NCBI GenBank assembly: GCA_005503055.1
Contig: SCOX01000012.1
Span: 1-64,000, forward strand
Source: Lysobacteraceae bacterium P
GTDB taxonomy: Bacteria > Pseudomonadota > Gammaproteobacteria > Xanthomonadales > Xanthomonadaceae
Length of the DNA stretch: 64,000 nucleotides
Direction: 5' to 3'
The notes under the pieces are model-generated. The model had not been told where the DNA came from. It ran no database searches and worked only from the letters and a program-made list of their open reading frames with translations. The position numbers and the translations under genes are program-made. Numbering within the stretch: position 1 is the stretch's first letter; the number at the start of each line of letters is the position of its first letter. Shown in pieces: positions 28,135-37,212 of this stretch.

Positions 28135-29982
28135 GTGATTTCCTTCCGCAATTTCGCCCTGCGCCGGGGCGAGCGTCTGCTGCTGTCCAATGTCGACCTG
28201 GCCCTGCATGCGGGCTGGCGCGTCGGCGTGATCGGACGCAACGGCACCGGCAAGTCGTCGTTGTTCGCCGCGTTGCAGGGGCAGGTCGAAGCCGATCGCG
28301 GCGACATCGACATCCCCGCGCGCGTGCGCATCGCCAGCGTGGCGCAGGAAACCCCGGCGCTGGACGATCCGGCGCTGGACTTCGTGCTGTCGGGCGATGC
28401 ACAGGTGCACGCCGCGATCATCGCCGAGCGCGAGGCGGTGGAACGCGAGGACTGGGAGGCGGTGGCGCAGGCGCACCATCGCCTGGAAGAACTCAACGGC
28501 TACGACGCCACGGCCCGCGCCGGCAAGTTGCTGCACGGCCTGGGCTTCTCGCCCGACACCCACGAGCGTGCGGTCAAGGAGTTCTCCGGCGGCTGGCGCG
28601 TGCGCCTGAACCTGGCGCGCGCCCTGATGACGCCGTCGGACCTGTTGCTGCTCGACGAGCCGACGAACCACCTCGACCTCGACGCCGTGCTGTGGCTGGA
28701 GCAGTGGCTGCTCAAGTACCCCGGCACCTTGCTGCTTATCTCGCACGACCGCGAGTTCCTCGACGAAATCACCACCCACACGCTCCATCTGCACGACGGC
28801 AAGGGCAAGCTGTACACGGGCGACTACACGGCGTTCGAGCGCCAGCGCGCCGAACACCTGCGCCTGCAGCAGATCACCCACGAGAAGGTGCAGGCGGAGC
28901 GCGCGCACCTGCAGAGCTTCATCGATCGCTTCAGCGCCAGCGCGGCCAAGGCCAAGCAGGCGCAGTCGCGCGTCAAGCGTCTGGCCAAGATGGCGGACAC
29001 CGAGGCGGTGCGCGTGGAACGCGCGCTGCGCATCGAGTTCCCGGCGCCGGCGAAACTGCCGCACGCGCTGCTGCGCGTGACCCACGCCGATTGCGGCTAT
29101 GGCGATCACACGGTGCTGCACCAGATCGGTTTCATCCTCGAAGCCGGCGATCGCGTCGCGCTGCTCGGCCCCAACGGCGCGGGCAAGTCGACGCTGGTGA
29201 AGACGCTGGTCGGCGAACTGCCTCTGCTCGGCGGCGAACGCGGCAGCCATCCGGACCTGCGCATCGGCTACTTCGCCCAGCACACGGTGGAATCGCTGCG
29301 CGAAGGCACCACCGCGATCGACCATCTGGCCGACATCGCGCCGGGCGTGGCGACGCAGCAGCTGCGCGACTTCCTGGGCAAGTGGAATTTCCCGGGCGAT
29401 CGTGCGTTCGAGAAGGTCGACGTGTTCTCCGGCGGCGAGCGCGCGCGCCTGGCGCTGGCGCTGATCGCCTGGCGCAGGCCGAACGTCCTGCTGCTCGACG
29501 AACCGACCAACCACCTCGACCTGGACATGCGCGAGGCCCTTGCCGAAGCGCTGAGCGTGTTCGAAGGCGCGATCGTCATGGTCAGCCACGATCGCCACCT
29601 CATCGGACTGGTATGCGATACGTTCTGGCGCGTCGCCGATGGCGTGGCGCAGCCGTTCGACGGCGACCTCGACGCCTACGCCGTCTGGCTGCGCACGCGC
29701 GACAGCTCGGCGGACAGGCCGAAGGCGCCCGTCGCCGCCGCGCCCGCCGCCAAGCCCGTGGCGAAGGCGCCCAAGGTCAACGCGCACAAACAGGCGCAGG
29801 CCGAGGCGCGCGTGGCGGAGCTGGAATCGAAGCTGCACACGCTGGACATGGACCTGGCCGATCCGGATCGCTACGCCGGTGGCGGCACCGATGCGGCGGC
29901 GTTGTCGAAGCAGCGCGACGAGGTGGCCGCGCAGCTGGCGGACGCCGAAGAGGCCTTGCTGTCGGTCTACGACGGGGCGTAA
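28135..29982 (+). CDS. yheS: ABC-F family ATPase, YheS-like
   Basis: This is a 615-residue protein with two ABC ATPase domains and no membrane segments. The first has Walker A GRNGTGKSS, FSGGWRVRLNLARAL and LLLDEPTNHLD. The second has GPNGAGKSTLVK, FSGGERARLALALI and a second DEPTNHLD. The linker holds the ABC-F P-site tRNA interaction region (about 235-300, rich in Lys, Arg and Gln). The C-terminus is an Ala/Pro/Lys linker plus coiled coil. ABC-F proteins act on stalled or initiating ribosomes; YheS is the best match by length. The start is GTG at 28135, as no closer ATG fits the conserved N-terminus. Confidence 0.9.
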   Translation: MISFRNFALRRGERLLLSNVDLALHAGWRVGVIGRNGTGKSSLFAALQGQVEADRGDIDIPARVRIASVAQETPALDDPALDFVLSGDAQVHAAIIAEREAVEREDWEAVAQAHHRLEELNGYDATARAGKLLHGLGFSPDTHERAVKEFSGGWRVRLNLARALMTPSDLLLLDEPTNHLDLDAVLWLEQWLLKYPGTLLLISHDREFLDEITTHTLHLHDGKGKLYTGDYTAFERQRAEHLRLQQITHEKVQAERAHLQSFIDRFSASAAKAKQAQSRVKRLAKMADTEAVRVERALRIEFPAPAKLPHALLRVTHADCGYGDHTVLHQIGFILEAGDRVALLGPNGAGKSTLVKTLVGELPLLGGERGSHPDLRIGYFAQHTVESLREGTTAIDHLADIAPGVATQQLRDFLGKWNFPGDRAFEKVDVFSGGERARLALALIAWRRPNVLLLDEPTNHLDLDMREALAEALSVFEGAIVMVSHDRHLIGLVCDTFWRVADGVAQPFDGDLDAYAVWLRTRDSSADRPKAPVAAAPAAKPVAKAPKVNAHKQAQAEARVAELESKLHTLDMDLADPDRYAGGGTDAAALSKQRDEVAAQLADAEEALLSVYDGA

Positions 29983-29987
29983 CACTC

Positions 29988-30076
29988 GTAGTCCGGGTAA
30001 CGCCGGAGGCCGCACCCGGGAACTGCACGAGTTACGTCATCACAGGTCCCGGGTGCCCTTCGCTTGCCCGTGCTAC
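29988..30076. repeat. REP-like palindrome pair (BIME-type), copy 2
   Basis: This element sits between the convergent genes yheS and phzF. It starts with GTAGTCCGGGTAACG at 29988 and ends with the complement CCCGTGCTAC at 30076. Each arm also carries ACCCGGG or CCCGGGT (30014 and 30048 areas). Its reverse complement begins GTAGCACGGGCAAGCGAAGG, close to the inverted unit of copy 1 (GTAGCCCGGGTAAGGCGAAG). Two head-to-head REP units with GTAG outermost make a BIME. It may fold as two hairpins and help end both transcripts. Confidence 0.75.
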
Positions 30077-30093
30077 GCCAATACGCGGCGCAC

Positions 30094-31014
30094 TCAAGCG
30101 CTGTCGAGCGCGCGTTCCATCCGTTCGCCCAGTACCGCACGGCCTTCGATCGCGACCGCCACCGGCTCGCCGTTCTCGACCCGCACGCTGACGTCCATGA
30201 AGCCGCCGCGTCCGGCGCCATCGCGCTGGCGTGCGCGGAAACACACTTCGCCGCCCGGCGCTCCGATCAGCCCGTGCTTCACCAGCCACGCGCCCATCGG
30301 GCCGTTCGCGTTGCCCGTGACCGGATCCTCGGCGATGCCGATGCCGGGCGCGAACATGCGTCCGTGCGTGGTGGCATCCTCGCCATCCAACGTATCCAGG
30401 GTGAAGACGAAGTAGCCGCGGCTCGCCGTGGCCTCGTCGAGCGCCGCCAGCCGCGTCATGTCCGGCCGCAGCGCCTGCAGCCGCGCGCGACTGCGGATCG
30501 GCACCATGAGCTTGCCGTGGCCGGTGCTGACGAACTGCACGGGCCCGCGCGGGTCGAGTTCGTCGGGCTCCAGGCCGAGCGCGAGTGCCAGTTCGCGCAC
30601 GACATCCTGCGGCAGCGGTTCGGCGAACGTCGGCGGATTCTGCTGGATGCGCACGATGATGCCGTCCTCGTCGCTGCGCGTTTGCACCGTCTGCACGCCG
30701 GCGCCGGTGAGTTGGCGACGCACGCCCGGGGCGGCGCCTTCCAGCGCCAGCGCGTAGTGCGCGCCGACAGTCGCATGGCCGCACACGGGCACTTCCGTGG
30801 TCGGCGTGAAATAGCGGATGTGGAGGTCGTGGCCGGCGTCGCGCGGCGGCAGGACGAAGGCGGTTTCGGAATGGCCGAGTTCGGCGGCGATGGCCTGCAT
30901 CTGCGCCTGGCTGAGGCCGCGCGCGTCGGTGACCACGCCGGCGGCGTTGCCTTGACCGTGCTGCGTCGTGAAGGCGTCGATGCGGTACAGGCGAAGCGGG
31001 GCCATCGCGTCCAT
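30094..31014 (-). CDS. PhzF family isomerase/epimerase-like protein
   Basis: The 306-residue protein belongs to the PhzF superfamily (diaminopimelate-epimerase fold). Signature parts are RLYRIDAFTTQ with QGNAAGVV, the catalytic glutamate in LGHSETAFV (Glu50), the motif EVPVCGHATVGAHYAL, and EDPVTGNANGPMGAWL near the C-terminus. PhzF itself works in phenazine synthesis. No other phenazine gene is near, so this is one of the many family members of unknown substrate. Starts at 31014 (MDAMAPL) and 31005 (MAPL) are both possible. It points away from the fmdB-aspS unit. Confidence 0.88.
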   Translation of the reverse strand: MDAMAPLRLYRIDAFTTQHGQGNAAGVVTDARGLSQAQMQAIAAELGHSETAFVLPPRDAGHDLHIRYFTPTTEVPVCGHATVGAHYALALEGAAPGVRRQLTGAGVQTVQTRSDEDGIIVRIQQNPPTFAEPLPQDVVRELALALGLEPDELDPRGPVQFVSTGHGKLMVPIRSRARLQALRPDMTRLAALDEATASRGYFVFTLDTLDGEDATTHGRMFAPGIGIAEDPVTGNANGPMGAWLVKHGLIGAPGGEVCFRARQRDGAGRGGFMDVSVRVENGEPVAVAIEGRAVLGERMERALDSA

Positions 31015-31288
31015 CCGATTGGGGGATCCGCAGTGTAAGCGCGGGCTGCGGCGATGCCTCGGTCGCGCGATATGTTGCCGATCGCCAAACGGGCCGCGCG
31101 TTGCAGAACTTGCGCATGCGCGCCGCTCAGGGCTTGGTGCTCCGCATGGAGCCGGCTGCGAGCGCTCGTGGCGCAACGGGTGACGCACGCCGTGGTGGCG
31201 TGGCTGGGTGCGGTGGCGCCGGAGTCGGCGAACCGGCCCGCCGCCAGCCTGAACGGGTCGCCCCGGCCGGTCCGGCTGGCCGTTTCGC

Positions 31289-31316
31289 TTGAAATGGCGC
31301 GGTTTGCCGCCAGAAT
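31289..31316 (+). promoter_or_regulatory. Sigma-70 type promoter for fmdB-aspS
   Basis: TTGAAA at 31289-31294, a 16-nt spacer and CAGAAT at 31311-31316 give a good -35 and a fair -10 box, 31 bp upstream of the fmdB start codon. The 333-bp stretch 31015-31347 between the divergent phzF and fmdB genes holds nothing else I can identify. Confidence 0.55.
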
Positions 31317-31347
31317 GCCGGCCTGCCTTTCGCGATGCCTGCGTCCC

Positions 31348-31662
31348 ATGCCGATCTACGCCTTCGAGTGCGCCGCCTGCGGCCATACCTTCGACCGTCT
31401 GCAGAAGCTGTCCGACGCGGACCCGGTGCAGTGCCCGGTCTGCGGCGAGCCGCAGGTGCGGCGCCAGCTGACCGCGCCGCAGTTCCGCCTGGCCGGCGGC
31501 GGCTGGTACGAGACCGACTTCAAGAAGGACGGCGACAAGAAGCGCAATCTGGCCGGCGAGGGTGGTTCCTCGTCCTCCGGCGAGAGCAAATCCGCCGAAT
31601 CCAAGCCGGCCGATGCCAAGCCGGCCGAGAAGAAACCGGACCCGCCGGCCGCGAAGTCCTGA
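31348..31662 (+). CDS. FmdB family zinc-ribbon protein
   Basis: The 104-residue protein begins MPIYAFECAACGHTFD and has two CxxC pairs (Cys8/Cys11 and Cys29/Cys32) forming a zinc ribbon typical of the FmdB/regulatory-protein family. Residues 45-60 (FRLAGGGWYETDF) are also conserved in the family. From about 70 on it is a low-complexity tail of Ser, Lys, Glu, Pro and Ala, probably unfolded. Function is not established; FmdB proteins were named for a supposed regulator of amidases. It lies 144 bp ahead of aspS, an arrangement seen in many proteobacteria. Confidence 0.87.
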   Translation: MPIYAFECAACGHTFDRLQKLSDADPVQCPVCGEPQVRRQLTAPQFRLAGGGWYETDFKKDGDKKRNLAGEGGSSSSGESKSAESKPADAKPAEKKPDPPAAKS

Positions 31663-31751
31663 CGGCGAACGCGCCCGGGGCCATGCCCCGAGGGCGCGAA
31701 TGCCGGCGCACGATCGCCGCGAACGCGTGGGCCAACGCCGTCCGCTGCCGC

Positions 31752-31757
31752 TAAAAT
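31752..31757 (+). promoter_or_regulatory. Possible -10 box for aspS
   Basis: TAAAAT at 31752-31757 lies 49 bp before the aspS start in the fmdB-aspS gap. No convincing -35 hexamer stands 16-18 bp upstream. It may give a secondary promoter inside the fmdB-aspS unit. Confidence 0.3.
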
Positions 31758-31806
31758 GCACGGTTCTCCGGCCCCGGCCGGACCGTTGCGATCCATTGGA
31801 GCCTCC

Positions 31807-33603
31807 ATGCGTACCCATTTCTGCGGCCTCGTCGACGAGGCCCTGATCGGCCAGACCGTCACCCTGTGCGGCTGGGCCGACGTCGCCCGCAATCTCGGCG
31901 GCCTGTGCTTCATCGACCTGCGCGACCACGAGGGAATCGTGCAGATCGTGGCCGAGCCGACCACCGATGCGGCGCTGGGCGCGGGCGAGGCCAATGCGGC
32001 CGTGATCGCGACGGCAGCCCAGGTGGGCTACGAAGACTGCCTGCGCGTGACCGGCGTGGTGCGCAAGCGCGAGTCGGTGAACAACAAGATCAAGACCGGC
32101 CAGGTCGAAGTCGTCGCGACGAAGATCGAAGTGCTGAACAAGGCCGAGCCGCTGCCGTTCCACGCCCACGAGAACGCGGGCGAGGACATCCGTCTGAAGT
32201 ACCGCTACCTCGACCTGCGCCGCCCCGAGATGCAGCAGATGATGCGCACCCGCATCAAGCTGGTGCAGGCGCTGCGCCGCTACCTGGACGAGCGCGGTTT
32301 CCAGGACATCGAAACGCCGATCCTGACCAAGGCCACGCCGGAAGGCGCGCGCGACTTCCTCGTGCCGGCGCGCATGCACCCGGGCGAGTTCTATGCGTTG
32401 CCGCAGTCGCCGCAGTTGTTCAAGCAGATCCTGATGATGGCGGGCTTCGACCGCTACTACCAGATCGCACGCTGTTTCCGCGACGAGGCGCTGCGCGCCG
32501 ACCGCCAGCTCGAGTTCACCCAGCTCGACATGGAGTTCGCGTGGGTGTCCGAGCGCGACGTGCAGGACCTGACCGAGGAAATGATCCGCGCGGTGTTCCG
32601 CGAAACGATGGGCGTGGAACTGGCCAATCCCTTCCCGCGCATGACCTACGCCGAAGCGATGCGCCGATACGGTTCGGACAAGCCGGACCTGCGCAATGCG
32701 ATGGAGTTCACCGACGTCGCCGAGCTGGTGAAGTCGTGCGAGTTCAAGGTGTTCACCGACTGGGCGAACCATGAGGACGGCCGCGTCGTCGCGCTGCGCA
32801 CCCCGGGCGGCGCGCAGTTCTCGCGCAAGCAGATCGACGACTACGCCGCCCACGCCGCCAAGTACGGCGCCAAGGGCCTGGCGTGGATGAAGATCGAGGA
32901 CGCATCGAAGGGCCGCGAAGGCATCAACTCGCCGATCGCCAAGTTCCTCGACGACGCGACGCTGGCCGCGATCGTGCAGGCCACCGGCGCGACGACGGGC
33001 GATGCGATCTTCTTCGGCGCGGCGACGTACAAGTCCGCCAGCGATTTCATGGGCGCGCTGCGCCTCAAGCTCGGCAAGGATCTGGGTCTGGTCGCCCAGG
33101 GTTGGGCGCCGCTGTGGGTCACCGATTTTCCGATGTTCGAGTGGGACGACGAAGCCAACCGCTACGTCGCCCTGCACCATCCGTTCACCGCCCCGGCGGT
33201 CGATTCGATCGACGACCTGCGCGCGAACGCGAAGACCGCGGTGTCGCGCGGCTACGACATGGTGCTCAACGGCAACGAGATCGGCGGCGGTTCGATCCGC
33301 ATCCACAATTCGCAGATGCAGAGCGCGGTGTTCGAACTGCTCGGCATCGGTGCGGAAGAGGCGGAAGGCAAGTTCGGCTTCCTGCTCGACGCGCTGCGCT
33401 TCGGCGCGCCGCCGCACGGTGGCATCGCGTTCGGCATCGACCGCATCGCCGCGCTGATGGCGGGCACCGAGTCGATCCGCGACGTCATCGCGTTCCCCAA
33501 GACCACCACCGCGCAGTGCCTGATGACCGGCGCGCCGTCGCCGATTCCGGACGCGCAGCTGGCCGAAGTGCACATCCAGGTTCGCCAGAAGGAAGGGAAG
33601 TAA
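31807..33603 (+). CDS. aspS: Aspartyl-tRNA synthetase
   Basis: This class II synthetase charges tRNA-Asp. The 598-residue protein opens [15 protein letters not shown] and has the N-terminal OB-fold anticodon domain (about 1-110) and class II motifs: [23 protein letters not shown], the motif 2 loop [18 protein letters not shown], and the C-terminal motif 3 [15 protein letters not shown]. The bacterial GAD insert lies at about 290-420. Residue 30 is Leu, as in E. coli AspRS. A His is found near this position in some non-discriminating bacterial enzymes, a hint but no proof that this one is Asp-specific. The ATG at 31807 gives the canonical N-terminus. Confidence 0.97.
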   Translation: MRTHFCGLVDEALIGQTVTLCGWADVARNLGGLCFIDLRDHEGIVQIVAEPTTDAALGAGEANAAVIATAAQVGYEDCLRVTGVVRKRESVNNKIKTGQVEVVATKIEVLNKAEPLPFHAHENAGEDIRLKYRYLDLRRPEMQQMMRTRIKLVQALRRYLDERGFQDIETPILTKATPEGARDFLVPARMHPGEFYALPQSPQLFKQILMMAGFDRYYQIARCFRDEALRADRQLEFTQLDMEFAWVSERDVQDLTEEMIRAVFRETMGVELANPFPRMTYAEAMRRYGSDKPDLRNAMEFTDVAELVKSCEFKVFTDWANHEDGRVVALRTPGGAQFSRKQIDDYAAHAAKYGAKGLAWMKIEDASKGREGINSPIAKFLDDATLAAIVQATGATTGDAIFFGAATYKSASDFMGALRLKLGKDLGLVAQGWAPLWVTDFPMFEWDDEANRYVALHHPFTAPAVDSIDDLRANAKTAVSRGYDMVLNGNEIGGGSIRIHNSQMQSAVFELLGIGAEEAEGKFGFLLDALRFGAPPHGGIAFGIDRIAALMAGTESIRDVIAFPKTTTAQCLMTGAPSPIPDAQLAEVHIQVRQKEGK

Positions 33604-33606
33604 GCA

Positions 33607-33906
33607 ATGACCGAAGTGGCTTTTGATCTCGAGTGGGAAACGCTGGGCGAAACCGGTTCGTCCGAGAAGGCGGGCCTGGTGACCGAGCGGGCGCAGGTGT
33701 TCGGCGGCTGGCTGGTGCGTACGCGCACGGCGGGCGGGCAACTGGCGATGGCCTTCGTGGCCGATGACCAGTTCCGCTGGGACGGCGAGGACTTCGGCGA
33801 CGAGTACGAAGAAGAAGAGGACGAAGACGCCGAGGAAGAAGAAGGCGACGAGGACGAGGATTCCGAAGAGGAAGAATCGGACGAGGACGAAGAGGAAGAC
33901 AAGTAA
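33607..33906 (+). CDS. Small protein with an extremely acidic C-terminal tail
   Basis: This is a 99-residue protein of unknown function, 3 bp after aspS and 2 bp before the GNAT gene. Residues 1-59 look like a small folded unit with beta strands (VAFDLEWETLG, GGWLVRTRTAGGQLAMAFVADDQFRW). Residues 60-99 are an acidic run in which 31 of 40 residues are Asp or Glu, ending in Lys. Such tails are typical of nucleic-acid mimics, chaperone-like or cation-binding proteins, but I do not recognise the family. The codons alternate GAA, GAG and GAC, so the tail is not a simple trinucleotide repeat. Tight spacing argues that it is a real gene. Confidence 0.75.
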   Translation: MTEVAFDLEWETLGETGSSEKAGLVTERAQVFGGWLVRTRTAGGQLAMAFVADDQFRWDGEDFGDEYEEEEDEDAEEEEGDEDEDSEEEESDEDEEEDK

Positions 33907-33908
33907 GC

Positions 33909-34424
33909 ATGGAACTGCGCCGCGCGCTCCCGGCCGATGCCGAGGCATTGTCGGTGCTGTCGGCGGCCTGCTTCAGCGAAACCTTCGGCCATCTGTATCC
34001 GCCGGAGGATCTGCAGCACTTCCTGGACGAGGCCTACGCCGTTGCGCCGTGGGCTTCGTTGCTTTCGGATGCCGCGTATGCGACGTGGCTGCTGGAAGAC
34101 GATGGCGTCGCGGTGGGCTACGCCACGGCCGGCGGGTGTTCGCTCCCGCACGCGGACGTGGCGCCGCAGGACGGCGAACTCAAGCGCCTGTACGTGCTGC
34201 GCGACCACCAGGGCGGCGGCCGGGGCTCCCGGCTTTTCGACGCCGCGATGGCGTGGTTGCTGCGCGACGGACCGCGCACGCTCTGGATCGGCGTATGGAG
34301 CGAGAACCTGGGCGCGCAGCGGTTCTATGCACGGCACGGGTTCGAGCGGGTGGGGGACTACGACTTCGTGGTCGGCAACACGCGCGACCATGAGTTCATC
34401 CTGAGGCGGCCGGCGGCGCGCTGA
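33909..34424 (+). CDS. GNAT family N-acetyltransferase
   Basis: The 171-residue protein has the GNAT fold signature: MELRRALPADAEALSVL at the N-terminus, the acetyl-CoA loop LRDHQGGGRGSRLFDAA (motif A, QGGGRG), and LWIGVWSENLGAQRFYARHGFERVGDYDF, which is motif B with the characteristic Tyr and GF. It resembles RimI-like or diamine acetyltransferases, but the substrate cannot be named. It is likely co-transcribed with aspS and the acidic-tail gene, being only 2 bp behind the latter. An acidic partner next to an acetyltransferase is an interesting context but proves nothing. Confidence 0.88.
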   Translation: MELRRALPADAEALSVLSAACFSETFGHLYPPEDLQHFLDEAYAVAPWASLLSDAAYATWLLEDDGVAVGYATAGGCSLPHADVAPQDGELKRLYVLRDHQGGGRGSRLFDAAMAWLLRDGPRTLWIGVWSENLGAQRFYARHGFERVGDYDFVVGNTRDHEFILRRPAAR

Positions 34425-34477
34425 ACCGGCCGCGCGGCCGGGCTTGCTTTGGCCGCCCGAGCCCGCACCATCGCTGC

Positions 34478-35128
34478 ATGACCGAGCGCGCCCAGACCGA
34501 CCGCATCGTCCTGCTCCACGGGTTGTGGATGCCCCGCCTGTCGATGCAATGGCTGGCACGGCGCCTCCACGCGGCGGGTTTCGTGACCGAGACGTTCGGT
34601 TACCCCACCATCGCCGGCGGCCCGGAAATGGCGCTGCCACGCCTGGCCGATCGCCTGCGCGGGCGCCCGGCGCACGTCCTGGCCCACAGCCTGGGCGGCC
34701 TGGTGACCCTGAGCGCACTGGAAAGCCAGCCAGACCTGCCCGTCGCGCGCGTGGTCTGCCTGGGCTCGCCCCTGTGCGGGAGCGCGGCGGCCGAACGCCT
34801 GGCCGGCCAATCCTGGAGCGCGCCCTACCTGGGTCGCAGCGCCGGCCTGCTCCGCAACGGCTGCAGGCTGTGGCAGGGCCCGGCCGCCGTCGGGATGATC
34901 GCCGGCCGCACCCCGCTGGGGCTGGGGCGCTATTTCGGCCGCTTCGAGGGCGAAAACGACGGCACCGTGGCGGTCGCCGAGACCCGCCTGCCGGGCTTGG
35001 CCGACCACGCCGTGATCCCCACCAGCCACACCGGCCTGCTGTTCTCGCCGGAGGTGGTGCGACTGGCGGCCGGGTTCTTCCGCGACGGGCGCTTCCCGGC
35101 AGGCGGCAGCACGGGCGTGATCGAGTAA
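34478..35128 (+). CDS. Alpha/beta-hydrolase, lipase- or esterase-like
   Basis: The 216-residue cytoplasmic protein has the alpha/beta-hydrolase layout: [21 protein letters not shown] with the oxyanion HG, the nucleophile elbow AHSLGGL (Ser71), a probable Asp161 in ENDGTVAV and His184 in TSHTGLLF. It resembles the PGAP1-like or triacylglycerol-lipase group (EstA-like) found beside core genes in xanthomonads. No signal peptide is visible, so lipid or ester substrates inside the cell are expected. Its stop overlaps a possible -10 box for yebC. Confidence 0.8.
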   Translation: MTERAQTDRIVLLHGLWMPRLSMQWLARRLHAAGFVTETFGYPTIAGGPEMALPRLADRLRGRPAHVLAHSLGGLVTLSALESQPDLPVARVVCLGSPLCGSAAAERLAGQSWSAPYLGRSAGLLRNGCRLWQGPAAVGMIAGRTPLGLGRYFGRFEGENDGTVAVAETRLPGLADHAVIPTSHTGLLFSPEVVRLAAGFFRDGRFPAGGSTGVIE

Positions 35129-35131
35129 AAT
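35126..35131 (+). promoter_or_regulatory. Possible -10 box for yebC
   Basis: TAAAAT at 35126-35131 overlaps the stop codon of the hydrolase gene and stands 35 bp before yebC. The -35 region is not convincing. It could start a transcript for yebC-ruvC-ruvA. Confidence 0.3.
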
Positions 35132-35165
35132 TCGTCGCTTCGACACGTTTCAGCCGGAAGACTCC

Positions 35166-35894
35166 ATGGGCAGAGGTCCCTCGATCGAAGCGCGCAAGAA
35201 CGCGGTGGACGCGCAGCGCGGCAAGATCTTCACCAAGATCATTCGCGAGATCGGCGTGGCCGCGCGCGGCGGCGGCGGCGATCCGTCAGGCAATCCGCGC
35301 CTGCGCGCGGCGGTCGACAAGGCGCTGTCGGTCAACATGTCCAAGGACGTGATCGAGCGCGCCATCAAGAAGGCCACCGGCGAACTGGAAGGCGTGGTGT
35401 ACGAGGAGATCCGCTACGAGGGCTACGCCCCGGGCGGTGTCGCCGTCATCGTCGACTGCCTGACCGACAACAAGGTCCGCACCGTGGCCGACGTGCGCCA
35501 CGCGTTCGGCAAGTTCGGCGGCAACCTCGGCACCGACGGCTCGGTCTCCTTCATGTTCAGGAAGCTCGGCGCGCTGTCCTTCGCCGCTGGCGCGGACGAG
35601 GAGAAGATCACCGAAGTCGCCATCGATGTCGGCGCCGACGACGTGGTCGTCTATGACGACGGTGCGATCGACGTGATCACCGCGCCGGATGCGTTCGGCA
35701 GCGTCAAGGCGGCCATGGAGGCCGCGGGCCTGGCGCCGGACATCGCCGAGGTCACGATGCGCGCCGACAACGACATCGCCGTCGCGGGCGAAACCGCGCA
35801 GCAGGTCGTCAAGCTGCTGCGCTGGCTGGAGGACATGGACGACGTCCAGAGCGTGTATTCCAACGCCGACCTCGACGAGGGCGCCTACGCCTGA
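35166..35894 (+). CDS. yebC: YebC/TACO1 family protein
   Basis: The 242-residue protein matches the YebC family. The N-terminus [20 protein letters not shown] and [38 protein letters not shown] and [19 protein letters not shown] are signature segments. Family members were first described as DNA-binding regulators (PmpR). More recent work on bacterial and mitochondrial members points to translation of difficult sequences such as proline runs. Genes yebC-ruvC-ruvA-ruvB form a common cluster, as here. The length and the three-domain layout are normal. Confidence 0.95.
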   Translation: MGRGPSIEARKNAVDAQRGKIFTKIIREIGVAARGGGGDPSGNPRLRAAVDKALSVNMSKDVIERAIKKATGELEGVVYEEIRYEGYAPGGVAVIVDCLTDNKVRTVADVRHAFGKFGGNLGTDGSVSFMFRKLGALSFAAGADEEKITEVAIDVGADDVVVYDDGAIDVITAPDAFGSVKAAMEAAGLAPDIAEVTMRADNDIAVAGETAQQVVKLLRWLEDMDDVQSVYSNADLDEGAYA

Positions 35895-35911
35895 TGGCGT
35901 AAGCTGATCAC

Positions 35912-36439
35912 GTGATCCGAATTCTCGGAATCGACCCGGGCTCCCAGCGCACCGGCGTTGGCGTCATAGACGTCGCCGCCGACGGGCGCTGCACGTTCGT
36001 GCACGCGCGCGCGCTGAAGCTGCTGGACGCGGAGGATTTCCCTTCGCGCCTGGGCCTGCTGTGCGAAGGCCTGGAGGCGACGCTGGACGAATGGCAGCCG
36101 CAGCAGGTGGCCATCGAGACGGTCTTCATGGACAAGTCGGCGACCTCGGCGCTGAAGCTGGGCCACGCGCGCGGTGCGGCGCTGGCGACCGTGGTGCGCC
36201 GGCGCATTCCCATCAGCGAATACGCGCCGCGCGTGATCAAGCAATCGCTGGTCGGGCGTGGCGCGGCCGACAAGGAACAGGTCCAGCACATGGTGCGCCT
36301 GCTGTTGAACCTGCCCGATATCAAGCTCCAGGCCGACGCCGCCGACGCCCTCGCCGTCGCGTTGACCCACGCCCACATGAGCGCCACCGCGGCGCGTACC
36401 GGGCTGTCCACCCAACTGTTGCGGAGACGCGGCACATGA
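35912..36439 (+). CDS. ruvC: Holliday junction resolvase RuvC
   Basis: RuvC cuts four-way DNA junctions during recombination. The 175-residue protein has [13 protein letters not shown] with catalytic Asp8, [22 protein letters not shown] with the conserved Glu, and the C-terminal [14 protein letters not shown] with the last Asp residues. The length is standard. The GTG at 35912 is the start, 17 bp after yebC. A 130-bp gap then separates it from ruvA; it holds a small perfect hairpin (GCGAGCC-act-GGCTCGC at 36461-36477) with no T-run. Confidence 0.96.
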   Translation: MIRILGIDPGSQRTGVGVIDVAADGRCTFVHARALKLLDAEDFPSRLGLLCEGLEATLDEWQPQQVAIETVFMDKSATSALKLGHARGAALATVVRRRIPISEYAPRVIKQSLVGRGAADKEQVQHMVRLLLNLPDIKLQADAADALAVALTHAHMSATAARTGLSTQLLRRRGT

Positions 36440-36569
36440 TTCGGGCGAAGCGGCGCGTTTGCGAGCCACTGGCTCGCGCGGCGCTGAGCGCCCGGCCATG
36501 GATGCCCGGGCCGGGCTGTCCGCAGACCGCTACGTCTCGCCATGGACGGCAGGCAAAGGAGCTGTGCAG

Positions 36570-37160
36570 ATGATCGGCCGATTGAAGGGAACACTCGTCA
36601 TGAAGCAGCCGCCCTGGCTCGTCGTCGACGTCAACGGCGTCGGCTACGAGCTCGAGGCGCCGATGAGCACGTTCTACGACCTGCCGGACCTCGGCCGGGA
36701 GGTTTCGCTGTTCACGCACTACGCGCAGAAGGAAGACAGCGTTTCGCTGTACGGCTTCCTGCGCGAGGGCGAGCGGCGCCTGTTCCGCGACGTGCAGAAG
36801 GTGTCCGGCATCGGCGCGAAGATCGCGCTGGCGGTGCTGTCGGGCGTGTCGGTGGATGAGTTCGCGCGCCTCGTGCAGGCCGGCGACATCACCGCGCTCA
36901 CGCGCATCCCGGGCATCGGCAAGAAGACGGCCGAGCGCATGGTCGTGGAACTGCGTGACCGCGCGGCCGATCTTGCCGGAGCCGGGACTACGCTTACCGG
37001 CCCAGGCGGCGCGGTCGATCCGCAGAGCGAGGCGGTCATCGCCCTGCAGCAACTGGGCTACAAACCCGCAGAGGCCGTGCGCATGGCGCGCGATGCCACT
37101 GCGGCCGGCGACGACGCTGCCGCCATCATCCGCAAAGCGCTAAAGTCCGCGCTTCGTTAA
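36570..37160 (+). CDS. ruvA: Holliday junction branch migration protein RuvA
   Basis: RuvA binds the four-way junction and loads RuvB. The 196-residue protein starts [28 protein letters not shown] (OB domain), then two helix-hairpin-helix motifs, [13 protein letters not shown] and [16 protein letters not shown], and the flexible linker followed by the RuvB-binding domain III ([16 protein letters not shown]). The ATG at 36570 is set by the conserved N-terminus; the frame is open upstream. RuvB is not adjacent: the kup gene lies between. Confidence 0.96.
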   Translation: MIGRLKGTLVMKQPPWLVVDVNGVGYELEAPMSTFYDLPDLGREVSLFTHYAQKEDSVSLYGFLREGERRLFRDVQKVSGIGAKIALAVLSGVSVDEFARLVQAGDITALTRIPGIGKKTAERMVVELRDRAADLAGAGTTLTGPGGAVDPQSEAVIALQQLGYKPAEAVRMARDATAAGDDAAAIIRKALKSALR

Positions 37161-37212
37161 CTCGCCCACTTGATCCGTGGCGCCCCGGCGCCGCCCCATC
37201 GATCCCTATCCC

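Noticed and set aside
31015-33948. Extension of the phzF frame to over 1200 codons through aspS
   Set aside because: The part beyond 31014 is antisense to fmdB and aspS. The PhzF family N-terminus begins at 31014 or 31005.
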